Source: Neospora caninum Liverpool (taxonomy: Eukaryota > Apicomplexa > Conoidasida > Eucoccidiorida > Sarcocystidae). From it: a stretch of 64,000 bases of DNA. A model generated the notes under the pieces. The model was not told where the DNA came from and did not search any database. It was given only the letters and a program-made list of their open reading frames with translations. Position numbers and translations under genes: made by a program. Where the stretch lies: assembly GCF_000208865.1 (NCBI RefSeq), contig NC_018390.1, positions 4,110,270-4,174,269 of the forward strand, written 5' to 3'. Below are positions 1 to 11,845 of the stretch, piece by piece. How positions within the stretch are numbered: the first letter of the stretch is position 1; the number at the start of each line of letters is the position of its first letter.

Positions 1-2383
1 CAGATGTCAGTCTCGGCCCGCTTCCTCTCTCTCTCTACACCATCATATCTATATCTATATACCTATATCTATATATCTATATCTATATATACATGTATGC
101 ATACAATTTTTCGGCACAGAGATGCACATATAAATATACATATAGATACGCATGTGCGTGTTCGACATGCCTCTCTCTATATTTGTTAATCCTGGTGTCT
201 TGGTGAGAGACGTGAGGGGAGAAAGGCGGCTTGGGCTTTCGCCCAAAAAGGCGCGAGGCGGGGTTCCGAGAGAGATCCCCGACGGCGCTCGGCGCCTCGG
301 CGTTTTCTCGCGCGACCTGTTTTAGAGTGCAAATGCGTGAAGGCGAGGTGTACCCACAGGAGTGAGACGCAAGAAATCGACACCGACTGCACTCGCAGTG
401 CCTGGGGGGGGGGGGTCGTCTTGAGGCTCAAAAGACGCACGCCTTTCTCGATCTGCGCGCGCAGTCTGTCGGTTTTCTCCCTCTTGGTTGCTAAAAAGAC
501 CTCTCGAAGAGACGCCCAGGGAAAACAGGCTTTTCATTCCTTTTATGTCCATGAAGCCGATTCTCTGCGAGCGCCTCTCCGGGCGCCGAGACGCCTGGCC
601 TTTCTGGATTTCCCCCGCTCTTCTGCGTGTGCGCCTCCTGTTCAGCGGCATCGGCATTTCGGCGGTCCCCTTCCCGGTCAAAGCAGTGAGGTGGCGGCAT
701 CCCTCCCCCGATCCCTCGTTGGCCTGGCACTGTCGACGAGGCGTCGTGGGCGCAGAGACAGCCGCGCCGCAAAACGGAGGCTCTGGAAGAGACAGCCTCG
801 GAAAAGATGACGCACAAGAGACAGGCGGGACGCAAAAGACAGGAGCAACGATGAACCGCGACGAGCTTGGAGGGACGGAGGCGCGCGGCGATGCCAGGGC
901 CGACGAAGAGAGCGCTGAGAGAGCGAGGATCTCAAAGCTGTTGTGGCGAACAGAAGCGAGCGCGTCCTGGGGCTCTGTTCTCCCCACAGACCTCCACTTT
1001 CCAGCGCGCTTTCACCCGACTCGAAGGGAATTCTCAGAGAGCTTTCCGCTCCAGAGGGAGCGACGGAGCGGCCTGTGTACATCCATCAAACGCAGTCGCC
1101 TGCCGCGGGGACTCGAGCCCCTCGGAGGCGTGTGAAGCGGCGAGAAAACGGAGACAGCGAGGGCAGCGAGGCACGCAGATGCAGGCGTCTCTGACTTTTT
1201 TTTTTTGGGCGAGAGACGCGCGCCTCGTCGGAAGAGCGCAGCCCCTGGAGGGACCAGAGCCGAGGCGGTCGATTGGGTTAGTTCCTAAAAGGAAACCGAG
1301 ACTTGCGAGACGCCCACGTCACGAAGCGACAGAGGAATGCCTCCAAGGAAAATCGCACTTTCTCGCTCGACAACATGTATATATTTGTCTACACATGTGC
1401 ATGTGGGTGCAAATGGATTGGCGCATGTGAACAGGGAAATATGAAAGCGCCCTGGTGGTTGTCCAGGGTATGTGTTGAGGTTCCAATTTGTTCAGACTCC
1501 CGTTTATTTCCGCCCTTTTGGGCCCCAAGTTTTCTCCGAGTTTCTCTGGGGGACAAAGATATCGCAGTGCACAGGCACGTGCCGGGTTGTGGCGCGTTTG
1601 CGTGGCTCGAAGGCAGAGATCTTTGCGCTTCCGCGCCGGCTGTTTAGAGCCAAGAAACACGACTAAAACGACTTAGCGGACTTCCCTGGAAAGCGTCTCT
1701 CAGTCTCCTGCGCCTTGACGCGCCGCACCTGCGGGAGACACCTTGCAACGAACTCAAACGCCACTCGCCTCCATTCCCTCCGCACTCTCTCGCTCTTTCT
1801 GTTCTCACCGACCTTCTCACAAAAGGACTGTGTTCTGGAGAGCTCTCCAGCTGCCGCGACCTATCGGCTTTTGCCTCTCTCCGTGGACGTCTCTTGCCTC
1901 CTTTGCTGGCTAAGCGTATACCCGCATCTCCCTACTTTCCGGGTGTACGCGCGTGTGGAGATAACTGGGTCAGAGACTATATTTGAGTAGGCGGTATCTT
2001 CGCTTCTTCGTGCGAGGGAGGCGCGCGTGGCTCTGCTGAGGCGCAGCTAGCCCCCCAACAGGCACCTTTTCCTTCACAGAGAAAAGCTGTGCCTCCCGAC
2101 CCGAAGGCCAGCGAAGATGGCACGGAGCGGCCAGGTTTGGCCTCGTCGGAACGCGTCGAGTCTCTTTCACTTGTCTCCGTTCTCACACCGTTGCGCACTC
2201 CGTGGGAGCACTCTGCCTCCCTTCGCGCTGCCATCCCTTCCCATGCAGCGAAAGAAGCGGCTTCTCGCACACAAAACGGAAAACGGACATGGTACCTCCC
2301 TCTTCCCTTGGGGCTTAAGGCAACTTGCCATCATACAATACACACATGCATGCACACAAAAACACACACACACCTACCCCAAC

Positions 2384-2415
<32 letters not shown>

Positions 2416-3143
2416 GCATGTAGAAAGGCCCTACACACAGACACATCTGCCTATTCAAATAGAGGAAATCCATTTCCACATGTATGGAGTTTCACGCCGA
2501 TTTGCGTTCTTTGTGGGTGTAGATGTCCTGGACGTCAAGTGTGTTGGGGGTCCAGTTTGTAAAGGGTGGCGTCTGGAGAAGCGGGAAAAAGGCTCGGCAG
2601 GCGAGACCCGCGACGAGAGTCTCCGCTGTCTCTTCTCGCGAGACATCAGAGACTCTCCCTTTCTGACAAACACCTGAGCACCCCATACGCTCGCGAGGCC
2701 TGCTGTTGAGAAAGAAATCTAGCCGAAATGAAGAAGAGTTCTCTTTCCTTTTCCGCTCTTCTTCACACTCAAGACGTGGCCGCACAGCTGACAGGATGTG
2801 CGCGTCGAGGCGTTGGCGTAGGTGCATGCTGGACATGAAACTTTGTCCTCTGTTCACACCGCACCAAAAACCGAGTTCGACGGGACAAAATCAAAAGATG
2901 CGCAAAGACATCATTTTTCTGTGGCACTAATGGGATGTTCTAGCGTATGGTGAGGTGCTAAATGCAATACACCTTCCAAAAGCGGTATATCAATATACAT
3001 ATATGTACACATATATATAAATGTGTATCTGCCTACATACGTGCATATACGTGAACATGTCTTGACATCCAGTGTGTCCCTTGCTGATATCTCTCTTCTG
3101 CTCTCTGATCCTCTGTTGAACATTCTCGCCCTCCCCTTTCCCA
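1..3143. other. GC-rich region with simple repeats, no gene assigned
   Basis: No open frame here has a recognisable domain. The left 110 bases are a degenerate TATATC-type microsatellite. Open frames on both strands are Arg/Ser-rich, as expected for GC-rich coccidian DNA, so length alone is no evidence of coding. The best candidate is a plus-strand frame at 488-1135 ending near residues RLPRGLEPLGGV, with an acceptor-like CTCCCCACAG at about 981-990 inside it. It could be an exon of a gene entering from the left, but nothing confirms it. A (TA)n tract lies at about 2384-2412 and AT-rich ATACATA-type DNA at 2990-3060. Confidence 0.4.
2384..2412. repeat. (TA)n microsatellite
   Basis: Uninterrupted TA dinucleotide run in non-coding DNA, preceded by an ACAC-rich stretch. 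Confidence 0.9.
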
Positions 3144-3752
3144 GTGCCTCCTTTTGAAAGGCGAGAAACTCTTTCCCTTGCGCAACGCCCCCCACCTTCT
3201 GTCTCTCCTCGTTCTTCGACGACGCCACGACCCCACACGTTGCCTGCTCCCGCTCGCGCGTCTCTTCTTCCGCTCTCGTCCTTCTTGCCGGCCGAGAGAG
3301 AGACGCTCAGCGCCTGGGGAGACGGCGAAGGCAGCGGCGGATACGCGGCTGCGGCATTCCATCCTGAAGCCTTTGCAGTCCCAGAAGGAGAGGAAGAAGA
3401 AGAGGAAGGAGAGGAAGAAGAGGAAGGAGAGGAAGAAGAGGAAGAGGAAGAAGAGGAAGGAGAGGAAGAAGAGGAAGAGGAAGACGACGAAGAAGAGGGC
3501 GGGGAAGAAGGACGCGTCAGACGCGTATCGGAGTCAGTCCAGAGACTTCTCGGATTGGTTCGCGCAGAGGAGGCACTTCGGGAAGACGGGAGAGCAGGGA
3601 AATGGGCAGATCGGCCTGTGGCGTCGAAGGGCGAAGATCCGGCGCCGGGGCGAACCCTGAAAAAAGCCGAGACGTCACAGGGGGAAAAGTCGCGCAAAAC
3701 GAAACGGTGGTTAGTGGAGGCAAACCAGGAATCCCAGTGGGGCGCGGGATGA
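3144..3752 (+). CDS. Candidate terminal exon of a Glu-rich protein (unrecognised)
   Basis: The frame opens directly after a good 3' splice-site sequence (pyrimidine tract ending CCCTTTCCCAG at about 3143) and stays open for about 200 codons to a stop at 3752. It reads as a Pro/Ser-rich stretch, then a poly-Glu block of about 50 residues, then a basic tail with a helix-like RVRRVSESVQRLLGLVRAEE segment and a Lys/Arg patch ending SRKTKRWLVEANQESQWGAG. There is no ATG at the left end, so it would be the last exon of a gene with upstream exons not identified. The poly-Glu part is a purine GAGGAA repeat that also gives poly-Ser on the minus strand, so strand and reality are uncertain. I recognise no family. 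Confidence 0.3.
   Translation: MPPFERRETLSLAQRPPPSVSPRSSTTPRPHTLPAPARASLLPLSSFLPAERETLSAWGDGEGSGGYAAAAFHPEAFAVPEGEEEEEEGEEEEEGEEEEEEEEEEGEEEEEEEDDEEEGGEEGRVRRVSESVQRLLGLVRAEEALREDGRAGKWADRPVASKGEDPAPGRTLKKAETSQGEKSRKTKRWLVEANQESQWGAG
3388..3495. repeat. GAGGAA/GAAGAG purine minisatellite
   Basis: About 100 bases of near-pure purine repeat built from GAGGAAGAAGAGGAAGGA-type units. It encodes poly-Glu on the plus strand and poly-Ser on the minus strand. Confidence 0.85.
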
Positions 3753-4044
3753 CGCTCGCTTCAGCCCCCTCTCATTTGCGGTACAGCGCACGCCCTCAGG
3801 AGCGGACGCACGGAAACGGAAAAGAAAAACACTGACAGAAGCCTCCAGAGAACCACCTCTACAGATGCAAAGAAGGGTTTTTTGTATATCATAGACATCT
3901 GCAAGCATGCGGATCTACAAACCTACATCCATTTCTGCCATGAGGCGCGTGCGTTCGCGCGGTTCTTCCAGCTACTCTACCACGGGAAGTCGAAATCAGA
4001 GCTCCTTGATTCAAATTGCTTTACGTATTTAAAACGGAATGCAC

Positions 4045-4080
<36 letters not shown>

Positions 4081-4291
4081 GTTATTTTAATACACACAGA
4101 TACACGCCCACAAAACCATATGGACCAAGATACGTATATATATATATATATATATAGAGAGAGATGTGCACATCTTGAAAACGATGTATAATTCTATAGA
4201 CACACAGCCGTATATCTGTGCTGAATGCATGTGAGCGTTGCTTGTCGCGCATGCAGGAAGTCCCGGGAAATGCGTTTTCTCCGGCGTCCTC
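3753..4291. other. Spacer with two (TA)n tracts
   Basis: No convincing gene. (TA)n tracts lie at about 4049-4079 and 4134-4157, the second followed by GAGAGAGA. This separates the candidate plus-strand exon from the 3' end of the minus-strand Hel2-like gene, so it probably contains that gene's 3' UTR. Confidence 0.5.
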
Positions 4292-7200
4292 TCACCACGC
4301 TCCCTGAGACGTTCCGTCTTTCCTCCGCGCGCCCGCTCCCGCTCCTCCGGTGGTCCGCCCCCCGCTAATTGCTGCTCGCGAGACGAGCGACGGAAATTCT
4401 TCGAGGTGCTCTGAAAACACATTCGCGCGAAAGGCATGTGCGCGAAGAGGTGACAGAAGAACGCTGGGTCGGAGAGCTGTAGAGAAAGAAACGGAAAACT
4501 GAGAAAACAAGAAAGACGAAAGAGACGGCTTTGCACGCGCCGCAAAGCTACCAGAAGCACAGGGAATGCGCGTCCTTCCGCACCGCCCTTCGCGTTTTCC
4601 CGCCCTCTTCTCGCCTTCTTTACCGCGTTCGGGTCTCTGCGTGGCCGCCGCGCGGAGATACAGCAAGAGCGTTCGCGCCTCCTCGTCCGTGACGGCGCCG
4701 AGAGCCGCCTGGCAACGCTCGAACCAGAACGTCAGAGCTCCTTCCTGGTCGACACTCGCCCTCAAGCGATAAAAAGTCGGCCTGAACAAAACACGACGCA
4801 GTGCGGCCACGCGCATGCACAACGCCCGTTTAGCGCTCCCCGGAGAGGCCGCGAAGGCGCTCTGTCTCTTGCTCAGAGACTCGCGGGTCTCCCTGCCCTA
4901 CCGGTGTCTCCGCTTCTCTGTATCTGTCTCCATCACCAGTTCCGTGGAGCCCTCTCTCTCCAGGCAGATCGAACTCTCTTGTCGGTGTGTGAAGAAGAGA
5001 AGAGCGGAGAAAGGAGAGGAGCGGAGAAAGGAGAGGAGTTGAAACTCTCCCCTCGGAGCGTGGCTGCCGCGCAGGCGCCACGAATTTGGTCTCAAAACAG
5101 AGACAAAGGAGAAGAGCGACTCGCAGGATTCACCGGTCCCCGCACCGCCCGCCGGCCTCCTGGTGCGCATGACGAAGCGCGGGAAAAGAGGCGAGGACGA
5201 GAGAAACGCGTGCCTACCCGAGGGCCTGGATGTCTTCCAGCAGTCGCGTGCTTTGAATGAACGGCGTCAGGTCGCGAGAGAGGAGCGCCAACTGCTGCAG
5301 TTCGGGCTGTACATACACCGGATTGACGCCACAACGTTGTTTACCGCGCCAGATCGCTTGGAAGTGGGCCTTTCTCTGTTTCCATTTTCCGATGGGGCTG
5401 TCTCTGTCCCGCTTCCTGTCCGTTAGGCTTTTCCCTGACAACTCGTCAAGTCGGCGCCTCTTCTGCGCTGGCCGTTTCAGCGCGAGCGGGGAGGCGCCAC
5501 CGAAGCACAACGCGTCGACGCTTCCCTTTCTCTCCTACACTGCTCGCTTCCTTCCCGCGCCCTTTGTCTCTCTCTTATCGTTGCGCAGCTCCTCTACTCT
5601 CGACTTCCCGTTTCTCGTGTTCCTCCGTTTCCTTTCTCTCCCTCCCTCGTTTGCCCCACATTCTCTCTTTCTCTCTCCTTTCCTCGCGTTCGTTCCCCCC
5701 CGTCCCTCCTGTCTCTCTCACCTGCGTCCTGAGGGCGACGGCGTCTCGCAGCGCGGCCTGGAGGTCGTCGCGTTCCTTCCTGTTTTTGTTTTGGCGCGTG
5801 TCCCGCTTTTCGCCCGTCCCCGTCTGCTCGGCCTCGACATTCCAAGCTGCGCGCTTCGCCGTCTGCAGACGGTTCTGCGGCAGCCGGCCTCCGCGCTGTC
5901 TCCCGCCCTTCTTCAGCTGCTGAGGCACGCCCAGCGACTGCCGACTTCCACTCTCCTCTTCTTCCTCGTCCTCCACTGCGAGATGCTCGCAAAGGCGTTC
6001 TACGACCCACGTGAGGGCCTGCAAGTAGTTTTTGTCCGGTCCGAAGACCGCGTCTCCTCTTTGTGCCTCCCACAGCGGCAGGAAGTTTCTCTTGGGCGAT
6101 TCAGAGCCTCGCGACGCACCGCGATCGCCCCGCTCTTCCTTCTTCGCCGTTTCCTTCCCTTCCTTCCCACTTCCTTTTCCGCGGATTCTCCGAGAGTCGC
6201 CGGCGTCGGCTCCAGCGGCGCCGCGCGCGGAGACGGGCGACGCGCTCCCGTCGCTCCTCCGTTCACCGCCCGCACCGTCCCTCTCTCCACGGCAGACGGA
6301 GTCGCGCTCGGCCTCGCCGCCGGACTCCACGCCCGCCGACACGAAGCTCGTCAACGTTTCCTGCGTCGCCTTCAGGCCCTCGAGGAGCAACTGCATGCGC
6401 CGCTCGGTCGTCTCTTCCTCGTGCCGGCCTCTGTCCGCTCTCCGCGCATGCGTGGAGGCCGAGGCAGTTGGCGCTGCGCCGAGCACGAGCAGGAGCAGCA
6501 GCCGCGCGTGGAACGAAGAAGGCGGCGAAATCGGCGCGGTCCTCCGCCCCACCGAAGAGACAGAAGACGGCAAGTGGGCGACGATGGGAGGGAAGACAAT
6601 TGTCGGCATCGTTTGATGGGTTTGGGGGCTGCCCGCCGAGGACTTGTCTTTCGAAAACCCCCAAAGCGCAGCGACCAGACGCGCCACGTAGACAGAAACG
6701 GCGCCGCTCAAGTCATGCTTCTTCAGGACTGTGTCGTCTCCACACTGGGCGTCTGCTTGCGCCTTCTCGGCCTCGCGCAGGAGACGCAGCGCGTCACGGA
6801 TCTGCTGCTGCTGGGCAGTCGGCAAGCTGTCTGTACACCTGAACGCGCGCTGCAAGTACGCCTTCGCTTCTTCCTCCGAACGCAGCGCATCTGCGCTCCA
6901 GGACGCGCATGCGTACGCGTGCGCCGCGCTCAAGTCGTCCGCGAGCTCCTCTTTCTCTGCGAGAGACAGGGATCGACAGAGACACTCCAGGAGCACCGAC
7001 GAGGACGAAGCCGCCGCGCTGTGAAGCGGAGAAGCGTCTGAGTTCGCGGAAGCCGACAGCCCCGGAGGAAGAAAGGGAGGCGCGGTCGCGTTGGAGACAC
7101 CCGGCGAAGCGAGACCCGGAGGCGAAATGAACGCCTTCGGCTGCGCAGCCTCCTCCGCTCTCTGTCTTCTCTCGCTGACTTCGCTCTCCTCTGTCGCGCT

Positions 7201-9834
7201 TGCCGCGTCCTTTCTCACCCGCGACGCACTTCTCCCTCTATCTCCTCGATCCACACTCCCATAAGATGAAGAAGAGGAAGACGAGGAAGAAGAGGAAGAC
7301 GAGGGTGAAGGTGGATCTTCCGCTCGTTCGTCAGGGACGTCGAGGAGCGCAGGCCCTCTGCTGCAAGGCGTTTGTTGGATTCCTCTTCTCCGGTCCCCCT
7401 GGCCTTGATGTTGTCGGCTCTGCTGTTCCTGCTTGTAGGTGCGGTAGCTGAAACACAAGGCGAGAGGGACGGCAACGCGCGCGCTGCTGGCCGAGCCGCC
7501 CTCGGCTGGGCCTCGAGAAGACGAAGACGCGTAGAGGTGAGAAGAGAGCGACGCGGACGGCGCGTTGTGCCTGGTCGCGAGGTGAACGAGAAGCTCTGTT
7601 TGCTCCCGGAAAACGGTCAGCGGACAACTCTCCGTGTGTGGACACGGGAAGTGGCGCTCGCGGTAGTGCTGCTGGAGGAGAGGCAGCGTCGCAAACACCT
7701 GCAGAAGGCAGAAAGCGAGAAGCCGAAATCCAGAAAAGACGCGTCTCCCCCGAAGAAAAGCGAGCAAGAAAGATAACGCAAAACAAAGAGCAACGAGGAG
7801 GCCACCACACGGAGACACAGCGAACGAGGGGGGGACACAGCAAACGACGGGGAGACACAGCAAACGACGGGGAGACACAGCAAACGACGGGGAGACACAG
7901 CAAACGACGGGGAGACACAGCGAACGACGGGGACACAGCAAACGGCCACGAACGGAGGAGATCGGCATAAACGGAACGAGAAAAAGAGACAGAAACAAAC
8001 ATGCCCACATGGCTGCTGCGACTACCTATTTCCGTTGCTCTTCTTCTCTCTACCAATATATACATATATGCAAGCATGCATATGTTTATATTTATATATA
8101 TATATATATATATATATCTGTTGGTGTGACACAGATACGTGTAAAAGTGTCGCGTTGTTATCTGCTCTTAACCTCTCTTTGGGTGCGCTTCCATCTATGC
8201 GCACCGGGCTGTCGTGTGTCTCGCGCGCCTTGCATTCGGATGCAAGCGACTGCGACTCTGGAGCGCGGCCTCGCGTTTCCGCTGTGACTTACCGGGATCT
8301 CGTCTGCGATTTCCCTCTGAGGTCCGCCGACTTCGGGTCTGCCTCTGCCAGCTCCTCGCCGGCCTTCTCCGCTGCCTCTCTCCTCGCGGGTCCCCGCGCT
8401 CGCCGCGTTCGCCACGTCGGCTTCGCACAACCCGCAGTGGAAGTGGTTGTTCTTCACGTGCAAAAGGAGCGCGTCTCCGTCCAAACAGCGCTCGCGGCAG
8501 ACGCGGCATCTGGGGTGTACGTACACCTGGGAGTCGGCGGCCTTCGTCTTTCCGGCCGGCGGTCCAGAGTCGTTCCCGCCGTTCCGCTGGAGATGGACAT
8601 CGAGGAGCGCTGAGGGGTAAAGCAGGTGTTCGAGGAGAAACAGTTGGGGCCTGCCCGTCACGCAGACCTTGCAGTAAGCGTCGCCGCTGTGGCACTGCTG
8701 CGTATGTGCTGAGAGCTGTTGGAGCGAGGGGAAGACGCCGAACGGGAGGTCGTCTGGCGCGTACGTGGCTTCGGGAAACGCAAAGAGCGGCGTCGGCGGA
8801 CTGCCGCTTCCTCCCTGCTCGTTCCCCCGACTGCGCGTCCCGTCTCCGCCTCCTCTACCTCGCCGGCTCTTCACCGTCACTTCCTCTGCCTCTTGCGCGG
8901 CCTTTCTGCGCTTCAGGGCCTGGCGCACTTGGCTCTCCAGCTGATCCTGCTCCTCGCAGAAGACGAACTCGCGGAGCCAGCGAGTGCGGCAGGCCGGGAC
9001 CCAGCAGCGCCACTGCAGGACGGCTTCGACGAGTCGGCGGACGGCGGGCGAGGAGAAGCACAACGCACTCGCTTCGTCTCGCAAGTGACTCGGGAGGGCC
9101 CGCGCCGCGGCCTCCGTGAAGAAAGGCGGCGCCAGGAAGCCGCGCGCGAGCACCGAGGGGATGCTGTTCCGCGCCAGAAGCGCCGAGAACCGCGCGGCCG
9201 AGGCGGCGGAGAGCGCGAGCGAGGGGAGGTAAAGGAGCAGCAGATACGGCGTGGACCCTTTGCAGAAGGGACAAACGGGGTTGTGGGGTGGGAAGAGACG
9301 AAGCCGAAGGCCACACAGCCAGCAGCAGATGTGCTGGCAGCACCCCACAGCGACGCAAGACGAGGTCTCGTAGCACAGAATGCACTCGAGCGAACTGCCT
9401 GCCCGATCCGACCCCTCCAGCGCGGAAGGCGCACCTCCCGACTCACGCGGGTTTCCTGCGCCTACCGTCGACGTCTGTGCCAGAGAGTCTCCACAGGCCT
9501 CCTCTCCATTCTCGGGAAAAAGGACGTCCGAGTGCTGATCCGGCTCAAACAACGCGCGCAACAAATACGCAAAGGACGTCGGCTGACTCCTCGCTGAAGA
9601 AGAGGAAGAAGAGGAAGAGACAGGGCGGTAGGAAAGGCCTCCGCGTCGCCCTCTTCCTCCGCGTCCACGGGAGCCTCGAGATGGACCCGAAGAAGAGGAG
9701 GAATCTGGGGCGACGGTGGAGGCACGGGTACCCTGTCCACGGTCTCTGCCTCGCCCGCTCCTGCGCGAGCAGTCGTGAGTCGGGCCGCCTGAAGCGCGAG
9801 AGGCCGCGGGCAGCGGTGCGTCGAACTCTGGCAT
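4292..9834 (-). CDS. HEL2: ZNF598/Hel2-type RING E3 ubiquitin ligase, five inferred exons
   Basis: ZNF598/Hel2 proteins sense collided ribosomes and ubiquitinate small-subunit proteins to start ribosome quality control in the cytosol. Exon 1 (9834-8293, 514 codons) has a C3HC4 RING at residues 151-191 (CILC, CQH, CWLC, CPFC), then family zinc fingers at about 367-391 (FPSLQQLSAHTQQCH) and 443-472 (HFHCGLCEAD). A 594-nt phase-0 intron (8292-7699; GTAAGT...TTCTGCAG) splits the finger region, and exon 2 (7698-5722) resumes it with LLQQHYRERHFPCPHTESC and ELLVHLATRH. Exon 3 is 5462-5218, exon 4 about 4835-4624, exon 5 4476-4292. Exons 4-5 give a segment FWFERCQAALG...LLLYLRAAATQRP and a tail with HLEEFPSL that resemble the ZNF598 C-terminus from memory. 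Predicted length is about 1386 aa, above the family's usual length because of Ser/Arg/Glu-rich inserts. The exon 3-4 junction is least certain: exon 3 could instead stop at TAG 5216-5214, or exon 4 could begin at 4871. Upstream frame to 10734 lacks features and is probably 5' UTR. Confidence 0.85.
7811..7945. repeat. 20-bp minisatellite inside a Hel2-like gene intron
   Basis: About six and a half tandem copies of a 20-nt unit (GAGACACAGCAAACGACGGG), with a C/A variant at the ends and one shortened copy. It lies within intron 1 of the Hel2-like gene, so the repetitive peptide it encodes on the minus strand is not expected to be translated. Confidence 0.9.
8093..8117. repeat. (TA)n microsatellite in intron 1 of the Hel2-like gene
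   Basis: TA dinucleotide run inside the 594-nt intron, between the 20-bp minisatellite and the donor site. Confidence 0.85.
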
Positions 9835-11845
9835 GCTGGCGACCGGAGAGGCACCAGAAAGGAAGAAGTGGAAGAAAGAAGGAAGAAACGCAGAGGAACG
9901 GGCGACACAGCGAAGAGGAGGACGAAGAAATGAGAGTGGAGACGAGGAAGACCGGACCCGAAGTGAGGTGGAAAGCAAGAAGGCGGGAAGAAAGCAGAAA
10001 CGCGAAAAGACAGACGAGACAAGGGAAAGAAGGAAGCGACAGGAAGGCGAGACGAAGCCGAAAGGGGCGAGAGCCTCCGACCGGAAGCAGACACACGGGG
10101 CGCGGGAAAAAAGGAACGCGAAACCCCACAGGCAGCGCCGTCGACGATCGTTTCCCGAGCTCTGAAGCCTCAGACGCGGAGAAGAGAAAGAGGCGAATTT
10201 CGATGGGAAGGAAAACGAACATCTGAGAAACTGGGTCTCGGCGACTCGCGCGCGTGGGCAAGGCTGGGGGGCTGAGCCTTGCACGCACAAGAAACTCGAC
10301 AGTCGCGAGTGAAGATCCTCTTTGACGTTGTTCGCGATGCACAGAATGTCCACCTGTTCAGCTTGGACTTTCGGAGGGTTTTCTTCCCGAGAGAAAGAGT
10401 CGGCGGTTCGCGACCTAACCAAGAGCGGGAACACGACAGGGGCGCAACTGCAGACGGAAGGCGTCACTGCCAAACAGAGGAGAAGAGGGAAATAGAGGGG
10501 ACGGGAAACAAAAGGTTCTCTCTCCTCTCTTTGGCGGAAGAAAGAAGCAAACGAACAGAAGGACGCACCCCAGCTACCCGCAGCCGTCGTGCATTCCCCG
10601 AGAAAAAGCAGAGAGAGAGCGCGGACGTGGACGCCAAACAGGAAGAGAAGCAGCCCTCTTAGAAGAAGAGATGATGTGCACAAGTGTGACCCTTGAGAAG
10701 AGACTCGAGGAAGCAAAAACACAATGCGAGGCAAAAGGCAGCACGGTGAAAGTGAAGCGCGGAACGCGGGAGAATAGCAGAGACACGGCGTTCTCGTGGC
10801 TGCCGAAAACGGCGACTACAGACAGAGGCGGAAAGGGGAAGAGTAAGATGAGATAGGAGCAAGGTGTACTGAGTAGACGCATCTCGAGGGACTCTTCTGA
10901 CAGAGACAAACGTCTTCTAACGTTTCGCTTGGATTCTTCGTATCTTCGTCCCCCGGTCCAGAAGCATGGAGGCGCGCCGCGCGGGTGTCCCGCTGCATGC
11001 ATGTAACGCATGGAGAGCGCAAAACGTATGAAAAAGCGCCCACGAGACAGAACAAGCAAACATGACTCGAAAAGCTCGAAGAAGCATGTGTAGCTTATGG
11101 TACACAACAAAATCTTTCAGTGAAACGGTCCACAGTTGGGTCTGTGTGATTTGGCTCGGGGGACACGCCGGACGGAGCAGGTGTATGTACACTGTCGACG
11201 AGTCAAGGGGGACGGCAAGAAAGCGGGCCGCTGGCCATTTTGTGTTTTTTCGTGAAGCCTGCGTGCCGCATTGAGGGAGACACATGGGAAAGGAGTACTG
11301 TCAATGACTGCGCTTGAATTGTCCCCAGAGAAACCCAGCAGCGGAACGACAGCAAATCGGCAATTTCATCGTGTCCCGTTTTCCCCGTCAGGCTGCAGAC
11401 GTTTGACTAGCTCTACTGAAAAACACGCCGAGACGGATGACAGCAAGAAGGTTGCGGTGGTTCCTTTTTTTCCATCCCCCCCTGTTTCTCTTCAGCCTAA
11501 CACAGTTTTGGCTCTCCTTTCTTCCGGCTTCGAACTCCTGTCGGTGACTGTTCGTCTCCCTCGCTGAGAGTTGGCCCCTCTCACACTCGCTGTGCCTCCT
11601 CGTCACTCTGTCTCTCAGCCCCGAACAACCGACAGCTTTTGGAAAGGGAAAAAGACAGGCGCAAAAGGGGAAGAAAAGAAGACGGCGGAAGCAGGCGAGG
11701 TGCAGAAGCAAAAGGAGGGAAAAAAACCACTGAAGTAGGTGACAGAAAGGACGAGCATGTACGTCACCAACGGCAGAAAGTCATAAAACTGCATGGGTAA
11801 AGGAGATATTCCAAACATCCGCCGTTTGTTCCTCGTTTCTTTCCT
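9835..11845. other. Upstream region of the Hel2-like gene and spacer
   Basis: The minus-strand frame of Hel2 exon 1 stays open upstream to 10734, but this part is hydrophobic/Ser-rich with no domain. The ATG at 9834 opens directly into the acidic and Arg/Gly-rich N-terminus, so 9835 onward is probably 5' UTR and promoter. From 10740 to 11845 there are only short frames on both strands and no RNA gene or repeat that I can support. Confidence 0.45.

Noticed and set aside
5257..7041. 594-codon plus-strand frame
   Set aside because: It lies antisense to exons 2-3 of the Hel2-like gene, whose frame has the finger residues and matching splice sites. The plus frame is an Arg/Ser/Leu-rich shadow.
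7811..7945. CRISPR-like array
   Set aside because: The units are directly tandem with no spacers, in a eukaryotic intron.
7699..8010. Repetitive minus-strand peptide of the SLCLPVVCCVSPSFAV type
   Set aside because: It is the translation of the intron minisatellite, flanked by a clear donor and acceptor.
9835..10734. N-terminal extension of Hel2 exon 1
   Set aside because: It is open but has no family feature; the ATG at 9834 is a better start.
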